DNA of 31,315 nucleotides from Bacteroidota bacterium (lineage in GTDB: Bacteria; Bacteroidota; Bacteroidia; Chitinophagales; Chitinophagaceae). The stretch is from positions 1 through 31,315 of the forward strand of contig JAFAFV010000239.1 of assembly GCA_023423285.1 (NCBI GenBank), in the 5' to 3' direction. The stretch's first letter is position 1. Each line of letters starts with the position of its first letter. Below the pieces are notes generated by a model. It was not told where the DNA came from. It saw only the letters and a program-made list of their open reading frames with translations, and searched no databases. The position numbers were made by a program, and so were the translations under genes. This document shows, one piece after another, positions 26,092-31,315 of this stretch.

Positions 26092-27738
26092 TTATTTATT
26101 CTTCTTTCTGCCGCCGCCCGATTCCGCGTCGTTCATTCTGATTTTTCGGCCGCGGTAATTTTTACCGTCGAGAGATTTGATCATTTTTTTAGACGCACTG
26201 TGTTCTACTTCTACCCAACTGTTCATTTCTTTCATGTCGATGCGGCCCAAAACGTCTTTGCTAAGGCCGCTCATGTCTAAAACAAATTGTAAAAAGCTGG
26301 CTTTATAAAACCCGTCTTTAGTGCCCAGGTTTACAAACAGCCTTTGATAATTGGCCGAAGAAGATTTGCTTTTTTTGTCAGACTTGCCGCTTTTTTTCTC
26401 ATCGCCCCTGTCGCGTACATTTAGGTCTGGCGCATTTTCGTAGTATTTTAAGAAGCGGTCAAACTCCAGGGCTGCAACACGCTGTAAAATTTCTTCTCTT
26501 TCTACGTTTACAAATTTTTCTTTCAAAAGCGGCACGTAAGCTTCGTATTCTCCATTGCTGATGTCTGCATCCAGCATTTTGTCAATGAAATGAAAAAACT
26601 GTTTCCTGCACACATCTTTGCCGCTGGGTATATCCAGCTTATGGAATTTTGTATTGAGCATTTTTTCAATTTGCCTCAGGCGGTACATTTCTTTGGGTGT
26701 TACAATAGAAATGGAAATACCGCTTCGCCCGGCACGGCCGGTGCGGCCGCTGCGGTGTGTGTACACCTCGGCATCATCAGGCAACTCGTAGTTGATTACG
26801 TGCGTAATTCCCTGCACATCAATTCCGCGTGCGGCCACGTCTGTGGCAATCAACAGTTGTATAGATTTTTCTCTGAACCGCCCCATCACTTTATCACGCT
26901 GAGGCTGTGTCAGGTCGCCATGCAAAGCTTCAATGTCATAACCTTCCCTGATCAGTTGTTCTGTAATTTGCTGCGCGTCAATTTTTGTTCGGGTAAAAAT
27001 GATACCATAAATGCCCGGGTTAAAATCAATGATGCGCTTCAACGCTTCATAGCGGCTACTGTGGTTGGCCTGATAATATTGGTGATCAATGGTTGTGGCG
27101 CCAGAATTTACTTTACCAACTGTTATTTCTACAGGCTCGGTCATGTAGCGCTTACTTACCTGCTTAATGGCTGAAGGCATGGTAGCGCTAAAAAGCCAGA
27201 TGCTTTCCCGGTTAACGGTTTCTTTCAGTATAAATTCTATATCATCTTTAAAACCCATGTTCAGCATTTCATCAGCTTCGTCAAGTACCACGTAGCTAAT
27301 GTCCAGCAAATTAATAGCCTTGCGTTCAATCAGGTCTATCAGCCTGCCTGGGGTAGCCACTACAATGTGGGTGCCTTTTTTCAGGCTTTTTATTTGATCG
27401 CCAATGGAGGTACCACCGTAAACCGGAGTTACCTGTACCTGTCCTTTTTTCTCGCTAAACTTTTCAATATCGCGGGTTATTTGCAAGCATAGCTCCCGGG
27501 TGGGGCAAATAATAAGTGCCTGCGGCGAACGGGTTTCTTTATCAATTAATTGTAATAAAGGCAGACCAAAAGCTGCCGTTTTACCGGTTCCTGTTTGGGC
27601 AAGCCCAATAAAGTCTTTGGTGCCTTGCAGCAAAACAGGAATAGCTTTTTCCTGAATAGGTGTGGGTGTTTCAAACCCAAGTAGTTGCACAGACTGAAGC
27701 AATGCTTCATCTATGCCGAGTGATTCAAATGTCGTCAA
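26092..27738 (-). CDS. DEAD-box RNA helicase with DbpA-type RNA-binding domain
   Basis: An ATP-dependent RNA helicase of the DeaD/CsdA-DbpA group, acting in ribosome assembly or RNA turnover. The 548 residues contain the Q motif (GFETPTPIQEKAIP), motif I AQTGTGKT with K53, PTRELC, the DEAD box at 153-156, SAT (184-186), ATDVAARGIDV and HRSGRTGRAG. After a lysine-serine-rich linker (KKSGKSDKKSKSSS) the DbpA RNA-binding fold follows (RLFVNLGTKDGFYKASFLQF), then a basic tail GGGRKKNK. The start is TTG at 27738, set by the family opening TFESLGIDEALLQSV; no ATG or GTG fits. Its promoter is well supported just upstream. Confidence 0.94.
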   Translation of the reverse strand: MTTFESLGIDEALLQSVQLLGFETPTPIQEKAIPVLLQGTKDFIGLAQTGTGKTAAFGLPLLQLIDKETRSPQALIICPTRELCLQITRDIEKFSEKKGQVQVTPVYGGTSIGDQIKSLKKGTHIVVATPGRLIDLIERKAINLLDISYVVLDEADEMLNMGFKDDIEFILKETVNRESIWLFSATMPSAIKQVSKRYMTEPVEITVGKVNSGATTIDHQYYQANHSSRYEALKRIIDFNPGIYGIIFTRTKIDAQQITEQLIREGYDIEALHGDLTQPQRDKVMGRFREKSIQLLIATDVAARGIDVQGITHVINYELPDDAEVYTHRSGRTGRAGRSGISISIVTPKEMYRLRQIEKMLNTKFHKLDIPSGKDVCRKQFFHFIDKMLDADISNGEYEAYVPLLKEKFVNVEREEILQRVAALEFDRFLKYYENAPDLNVRDRGDEKKSGKSDKKSKSSSANYQRLFVNLGTKDGFYKASFLQFVLDMSGLSKDVLGRIDMKEMNSWVEVEHSASKKMIKSLDGKNYRGRKIRMNDAESGGGRKKNK

Positions 27739-27765
27739 AATAAATGCTTTAATTTAGTAAGATTG

Positions 27766-27797
27766 CAAAGGTAAAGAGAGAAGGGGAAATAATACAA
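27766..27797 (-). promoter_or_regulatory. Promoter of the DEAD-box helicase gene
   Basis: On the minus strand a TTG -33 element (27797-27795) and an exact -7 box TACCTTTG (27773-27766) are spaced by 21 nt. The predicted leader to the TTG start at 27738 is about 22 nt. Confidence 0.55.
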
Positions 27798-27833
27798 GTT
27801 ATACCCTGTTTACGAGAAGAGGAGTAATTAGGT

Positions 27834-27852
27834 GTGTACACTTAAATTTAAG
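27834..27852. repeat. Two adjoining perfect palindromes
   Basis: GTGTACAC (27834-27841) and CTTAAATTTAAG (27841-27852) are each perfect palindromes and share one base. They sit directly beside the hairpin at 27855-27878, between the helicase promoter and the small lipoprotein gene. They could be a regulator site or part of the transcript-end structure; the sequence does not decide. Confidence 0.4.
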
Positions 27853-27854
27853 AA

Positions 27855-27878
27855 AGCCATCCTGAAAGCAGGACGGCT
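27855..27878 (-). terminator. Probable terminator of the small lipoprotein gene
   Basis: On the minus strand AGCCGTCCTG, loop CTTT and CAGGATGGCT form a 10-bp stem with one G-U pair. It is followed by TTCTTAAATTT, which is U-rich though not a pure U run. On the plus strand the same pair would be an A-C mismatch, so the hairpin fits minus-strand transcription. It lies 34 nt after the lipoprotein stop codon. Confidence 0.6.
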
Positions 27879-27911
27879 ACTCTATATTGCTTGCCGAATA
27901 AAAATTTAAAC

Positions 27912-28112
27912 TTATTGAATTACGGGAGCTACGGTAGTGTCTGGCAGAACTGTAGTAGAATCAATAGTTCCAGCCAGTGTATCAATAGCCGGTGTTGATA
28001 CTGAGTCAGTTGATAAACTTAAAGTGTCTTCTGTAGCTTCATTTTCTGCTGTATTGTTACATGCTACAAAACCTAATGATGCAAAGGCCAAAACTATAAA
28101 TATTTTTTTCAT
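27912..28112 (-). CDS. Small Thr/Asp-rich lipoprotein
   Basis: A 66-residue predicted lipoprotein. The signal MKKIFIVLAFASLGFVAC ends in a lipobox with C18. The mature 49 residues are acidic and rich in Thr, Ser, Asp and Val (TEDTLSLSTDSVSTPAIDTL), and look disordered; no domain is recognisable. Such tiny lipoproteins are common in this group. It is divergent from the sigma factor gene across 137 nt and is followed by a good hairpin, which supports it as a real, separately transcribed gene. Being the target of the neighbouring sigma factor is possible but unproven. Confidence 0.72.
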   Translation of the reverse strand: MKKIFIVLAFASLGFVACNNTAENEATEDTLSLSTDSVSTPAIDTLAGTIDSTTVLPDTTVAPVIQ

Positions 28113-28249
28113 GCTTTTGTTTTTATTTTTGAATGAATTATAAAGGTTAATACCAGCAATTAAAAAAGGTAACCTTATGAATGTAAATTATTTTGGACTT
28201 CAAAAAATGGGTTACTATTTATAAATATTTGTATTAAATATAGCAAAGG

Positions 28250-28825
28250 GTGAAAGAGACGATTCAGGAACAGGAGTTGATATTACTTAAAGGACTGGCC
28301 CGCAACGATAAAAAATCGGTTGAGGAAATTTATAAGCATAATTACAACCTCATCCAGGCGCTAGTAGTCAATAACAGTGGAACGGCTGACGACGCGAAGG
28401 ACATTTTTCAGGAAGCCATGGTGGTTTTGTATGAAAAAGCCCGCTCCGGGAGTTTTGAATTGAATTGTCAGGTCAGGACTTATTTGTATTCTGTTTCTAA
28501 AAGGCTGTGGCTTAAAAGACTACAACAGACAAGCCGGTTTACAGATGAATTTGGTGATGATGGCATGGCGCATGTGCCGGTAGAAGAAGACCTTGCAGAG
28601 CATGAAGAGAAGGATGCTGAATACGAAATGATGCATCAATCCATTGCAAAGCTGGGAGAGCCCTGTAGGAGTTTACTGGAGGCATTTTATTTTCAAAAGA
28701 AAAGCATGCAGGATATAGCGGATGGGTTTGGTTATACCAACTCAGAAAATGCAAAAACGCAGAAATACAAATGCCTGATGCGGCTGAAAAAAATATTTTT
28801 TACTCAATATCATAAAAAAGATTAG
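28250..28825 (+). CDS. ECF-type sigma-70 family RNA polymerase sigma factor
   Basis: A 191-residue sigma factor with region 2 (AKDIFQEAMVVLYEKARSG, then the -10 contact part VRTYLYSVSKRLWLKRL) and region 4 (LGEPCRSLLEAFYFQKKSMQDIADGFGYTN, split here: CRSLLEAFYFQKKSMQDIA and SENAKTQKYKCLMRLKK). A short acidic linker (PVEEDLAEHEEKDAEYE) joins them. The start is GTG at 28250, the first start after an in-frame stop at 28241, and it is preceded by AAAGG, one of few purine-rich ribosome sites here. A box one base off TAnnTTTG (AATATTTG, 28224-28231) lies upstream. The stop overlaps a GTG of the next gene (TAGTGATG), so both are translated together and the downstream protein is probably its regulator. 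Confidence 0.9.
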   Translation: MKETIQEQELILLKGLARNDKKSVEEIYKHNYNLIQALVVNNSGTADDAKDIFQEAMVVLYEKARSGSFELNCQVRTYLYSVSKRLWLKRLQQTSRFTDEFGDDGMAHVPVEEDLAEHEEKDAEYEMMHQSIAKLGEPCRSLLEAFYFQKKSMQDIADGFGYTNSENAKTQKYKCLMRLKKIFFTQYHKKD

Positions 28826-28827
28826 TG

Positions 28828-29958
28828 ATGCACGATCATGAAAATACGATCTTAATTGAAGCCGTGGAGCGCTATATTATGGGCGAAATGAGCCCGGATG
28901 AGCGCCTGCACTTTGAAAACCTTCGTAAAGCTGATGCAGGGGTAGACCAGATAGTAGTGGAGCACACATTGTTTTTACAAAAAATGAACCGGTTTAACGA
29001 GTGGCAGAAATTTCACAAATCGTTAAATGAAATTCACACCAATCTTGCCGAAACTGGAAAGATCAGTTCCACAAAATTGAAGGGAAAGGCAAAAGTGGTT
29101 TACCTGTTCAACAGGTATAAAAAAGTGGCGGGTATTGCAGCAGCTATTGCAGGTATTACCACCCTTATGTTAAGCGCCATCATTTCCTCTGTTACACCCA
29201 AGGCTTCTCCCAGCCAGATTGATTACCTTAGCAAAGAACTAAAATCTATCAAAAACAAAACTATTGTTCAGGACAGGGAAATTAATAATCTTAAAAGCCA
29301 GGGTACAGCCGAAGCTTTAGAAGAAGTACCTTATACGAAGGGTGGAACAGGTTTTATCATTGATGGCAAAGGGTACCTTGTTACCAACCATCACGTAGTA
29401 GAAGGTGCTAAAAATGTAGCCGTACAAAATGCAGATGGTAAAGAGTTTTCTGCAGCCGTGGTTTACAGCGATGCTGCCACTGATATAGCAATTTTGAAAA
29501 TAGTTGACGATAATTTTAAATCATTACCATCCGTACCCTATGCTTTTAACAGAAAACAGGCCGATCTTGCAGAGTCTATTTACACCATGGGTTATCCACG
29601 CGACGAAATTGTGTATGGACAGGGCTACTTAAGTTCAAGAACTGGTTATAATGGAGATACCCTCAGCTGCCAGATTGATATACCCGTGAACCGTGGAAAC
29701 AGCGGCAGCCCTGTGCTTAGCCAGAATGGGGAGATTATTGGAATTGTAAACGGCAGGCAGCGGGATGCGCAGGGATTTGCATTTGCATTACAATCGCGCA
29801 ACATATTTGATGCTCTGTCAAAATTAAAAGAGGGCACTACTGCCGACTCTACAACGAAAAATATTAAACTGAACAACAAATCATCATTAACAGGAATGAA
29901 CAGGATACAGCAGGTGAAAAAAGTTCAGGATTATGTGTATATGGTAAAAGTGAATTAA
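28828..29958 (+). CDS. Membrane-anchored HtrA/trypsin-like serine protease with anti-sigma-like N-terminus
   Basis: A 376-residue protein in three parts. Residues 1-60 (IEAVERYIMGEMSPDERLHF) look like the N-terminus of Bacteroidota anti-sigma factors, without zinc-binding Cys/His. Residues about 100-120 are one membrane span (VAGIAAAIAGITTLMLSAII) after a basic RYKK, so the N-terminus is inside. A short coiled coil follows, then an S1C/trypsin-like protease domain outside (about 165-345). Its triad is intact: H189 in VTNHHVV, D219 in ATDIAILK and S292 in RGNSGSP. There is no PDZ domain. The start may be the GTG at 28825, overlapping the sigma stop. I infer that it holds the sigma factor at the membrane and links its release to periplasmic conditions. 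Confidence 0.85.
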   Translation: MHDHENTILIEAVERYIMGEMSPDERLHFENLRKADAGVDQIVVEHTLFLQKMNRFNEWQKFHKSLNEIHTNLAETGKISSTKLKGKAKVVYLFNRYKKVAGIAAAIAGITTLMLSAIISSVTPKASPSQIDYLSKELKSIKNKTIVQDREINNLKSQGTAEALEEVPYTKGGTGFIIDGKGYLVTNHHVVEGAKNVAVQNADGKEFSAAVVYSDAATDIAILKIVDDNFKSLPSVPYAFNRKQADLAESIYTMGYPRDEIVYGQGYLSSRTGYNGDTLSCQIDIPVNRGNSGSPVLSQNGEIIGIVNGRQRDAQGFAFALQSRNIFDALSKLKEGTTADSTTKNIKLNNKSSLTGMNRIQQVKKVQDYVYMVKVN

Positions 29959-29985
29959 TCTTATTATAATCATAAGCCAAACCTA

Positions 29986-30013
29986 AAAGCGCCGCAATTT
30001 TTTGCGGCACTTT
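29986..30013. terminator. Bidirectional terminator between the protease gene and purE
   Basis: GCCGCAA (29991-29997), loop TTTT and TTGCGGC (30002-30008) form a 7-bp stem. After one C-A mismatch it is extended by AAAG (29986-29989) with CTTT (30010-30013). T-rich sequence follows on the plus side (TTTGTTTT) and on the minus side (GCTTTTAGG), so it can serve both convergent genes. Confidence 0.82.
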
Positions 30014-30016
30014 GTT

Positions 30017-30532
30017 TTAATCATCAAAGAGATTATTGATGCCAGAGGCTTTTAGTTTCTGTACTTTTCCCAAAACTTCATTGTTCATTTTTGTTTTATA
30101 ATCCATCAGCCGCTGATGTATGGCATCATCGCTTATGCCTATTATCTGCGCGGCAAGAATACCCGCATTTTTCGCAGCATTCAGTGCCACAGTGGCCACA
30201 GGCACGCCATTTGGCATTTGCAATATGGAAAGGATGGAGTCCCACCCGTCAATAGAATTGGTTGATTTTACCGGCACGCCAATTACCGGCAGGTTTGTTA
30301 TGGAGGCAACCATACCCGGCAGGTGCGCGGCCCCGCCTGCACCTGCAATAATTACTTTTAGGCCGCGTTCTTTAGCTTTTTGCGCGTAGGCAACCATACG
30401 CAGCGGTGTGCGGTGCGCCGAAACGATGGTGATCTCGTGCTCAATACCAAATTCATTAAGTATGTCGGAAGCCGCCTGCATCACGCCAAGGTCGCTATCG
30501 CTGCCCATTATTATACCTGCCTGTATTGCCAT
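30017..30532 (-). CDS. purE: N5-carboxyaminoimidazole ribonucleotide mutase
   Basis: A cytoplasmic purine-synthesis enzyme that turns N5-CAIR into CAIR. The 171-residue length and motifs fit class I PurE: MGSDSDLGVMQAA (residues 9-21), the catalytic histidine H40 in VSAHRTPLRM, the glycine-rich GAGGAAHLPGMVAS, and PVIGVPVKSTNSIDGWDS. No purK is in the window, but the upstream strand leaves it at the edge. The ATG at 30532 is 4 nt after an exact promoter box. The gene also follows the nucleotidyltransferase-like gene by 28 nt in the same direction, so it may be read from both promoters. Confidence 0.95.
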   Translation of the reverse strand: MAIQAGIIMGSDSDLGVMQAASDILNEFGIEHEITIVSAHRTPLRMVAYAQKAKERGLKVIIAGAGGAAHLPGMVASITNLPVIGVPVKSTNSIDGWDSILSILQMPNGVPVATVALNAAKNAGILAAQIIGISDDAIHQRLMDYKTKMNNEVLGKVQKLKASGINNLFDD

Positions 30533-30536
30533 GGCA

Positions 30537-30544
30537 CAAATATA
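30537..30544 (-). promoter_or_regulatory. -7 promoter box of purE
   Basis: Minus-strand TATATTTG matches TAnnTTTG exactly and ends 4 nt before the purE ATG, predicting a leaderless transcript. A -33 TTG at standard spacing would fall in the end of the upstream gene and is not seen. Confidence 0.45.
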
Positions 30545-30560
30545 GATAATTAATACAGGC

Positions 30561-31315
30561 CTAAGCCTGGCGCCTGGCAGTTTCTAAAACTTCTTTATTA
30601 CTGTTGCGGCTCACCATTGATCTGAAAGGTTTTAAAACAGGATAAAGAAAATACAATGGCCTGGGAAGGTTAAAAATTCTGATGTCTTTAGCAGTTGGAA
30701 TGAATCGCAATTGTATGCAGGAAAGTATATAGCTGATCTTGTCGGCTGTAGAGTCTTTTAAATTTAAAACGCTTCTGTTTATAAGTCGTGCCTGAAAATA
30801 CCGGCCAAGTTTTTCCCGGTTCAGCAGGTTTTCAACAAAATATTTTTTTTCAGATGTTTTAACTGGTACATCCTGTAAAATATAGTGCAGGTTGATGCCA
30901 AACAGATCCTGCGATAAGCTATTACAAATGCTTGCAGCTTTGCGCAACCTAAATGCTGCAAGTGATTGTCCAATATAATTCATGTCAGGACTGATGACAT
31001 CTGTAACTGCAACCTGGCAAAGGTCTGTCAGGTTTCTCAGCACTGCATAGCTGTCGTTGATGGCATGATGTATAAAAAGCGCTATATAATGATCGTTTGC
31101 ATTTAAAACTTTTACACTTTCTTTCGCCAAAAGTAAATTCTCTGTAGGGCCAAATAAAAGATTGTGACTTGCTTTGCTAAGGCGGTTTACATTTTCTGTA
31201 ATCCTCCAGTGAAACTCTATATGAAACTCCCTAACTGCACCCTGGTACCTGTTAAAACTTAATCCTTTCTTCCGCTGATAAATATCATCTTTAAAATAAG
31301 CGTATTCATCCTGGT
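30561..31315 (-). CDS. Uncharacterised nucleotidyltransferase-family protein (C-terminal part, cut by window edge)
   Basis: The frame is open from the stop at 30561 to the window edge at 31315, so this is the C-terminal 250 or so residues of a longer protein; the TTG at 31130 is only an internal codon. The visible part resembles the uncharacterised nucleotidyltransferase family PF14907. It has the EFHIEFHWRITE pattern (the family's strand ending in HW), then LNANDHYIALFIHHAINDSY with histidines and RNLTDLCQVA (the D-containing helix). A helical end follows with RLRKAASICNSLSQDLFGI and LPRPLYFLYPVLKPFRSM. The N-terminal nucleotide-binding part is outside the window, so this call rests on pattern memory only. 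Genes of this family often sit near polysaccharide or peptide-modification loci; here its neighbour is purE. Confidence 0.55.
   Translation of the reverse strand, partial: QDEYAYFKDDIYQRKKGLSFNRYQGAVREFHIEFHWRITENVNRLSKASHNLLFGPTENLLLAKESVKVLNANDHYIALFIHHAINDSYAVLRNLTDLCQVAVTDVISPDMNYIGQSLAAFRLRKAASICNSLSQDLFGINLHYILQDVPVKTSEKKYFVENLLNREKLGRYFQARLINRSVLNLKDSTADKISYILSCIQLRFIPTAKDIRIFNLPRPLYFLYPVLKPFRSMVSRNSNKEVLETARRQA

Noticed and set aside
26590..27174. 194-codon plus-strand open frame
   Set aside because: Antisense to the helicase core, with no coding signs of its own.

Overview
The window looks like an ordinary chromosomal segment from a Bacteroidota bacterium, most likely a Chitinophagaceae-type member. 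The reasons are an Oar-like TonB-dependent receptor with a carboxypeptidase-regulatory N-terminus, a MurF–alanine racemase fusion, a fused RibBA, abundant short lipoproteins, near absence of Shine-Dalgarno sequences, and many copies of the Bacteroidota -7 promoter box TAnnTTTG just upstream of start codons. I see no tRNA, rRNA, CRISPR array, transposase, integrase or phage gene. Coding density is high and the longest gene-free stretch is about 280 nt (704-983).

Layout. 1-703 is the N-terminal part of a TonB-dependent receptor (minus strand, cut by the window edge), preceded by helically phased GTTAAC-like repeats. 984-6138 carries plus-strand housekeeping genes: UDP-glucose dehydrogenase, MurF-Alr and RibBA. 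6165-10861 is a minus-strand block with an IscS/NifS-type cysteine desulfurase, a phosphoglucosamine-mutase-type hexose phosphomutase and an LTA-synthase-like membrane sulfatase-fold enzyme. 11000-13822 is plus-strand: a PAP2 phosphatase directly followed by a CNNM/CorC-type transporter, then a secreted beta-propeller protein. 14441-17919 is a compact three-gene unit (esterase, thioredoxin-fold DUF255 protein, DUF1543 protein). Its last stop codon overlaps the stop codon of uvrC, which is read from the other strand.

19894-26086 is the most accessory-looking part. It holds a lipoprotein, then a tight two-gene minus-strand operon encoding an exported carboxypeptidase-regulatory-like protein and a four-helix membrane protein with a C-terminal TIR domain. 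Divergently, a GntP-family permease is coupled to a glycosyl-hydrolase-like lipoprotein and a small membrane protein. 26092-28112 holds a DEAD-box RNA helicase with a DbpA-type RNA-binding tail and a small lipoprotein. 28250-29958 is an ECF-type sigma factor followed at once by one polypeptide that joins an anti-sigma-like N-terminus, one membrane span and an HtrA/trypsin-like protease. After a bidirectional terminator come purE and the 3' part of an uncharacterised nucleotidyltransferase-family gene that runs off the right edge.

The best candidates for undescribed biology are the TIR plus exported-partner operon (20511-22580) and the sigma factor plus anti-sigma/protease fusion (28250-29958). 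A third theme is regulatory: at least five genes have a TAnnTTTG box ending only 4-6 nt before the start codon, which predicts leaderless or near-leaderless mRNAs. Everything here is read by eye; no database search or structure prediction was run.
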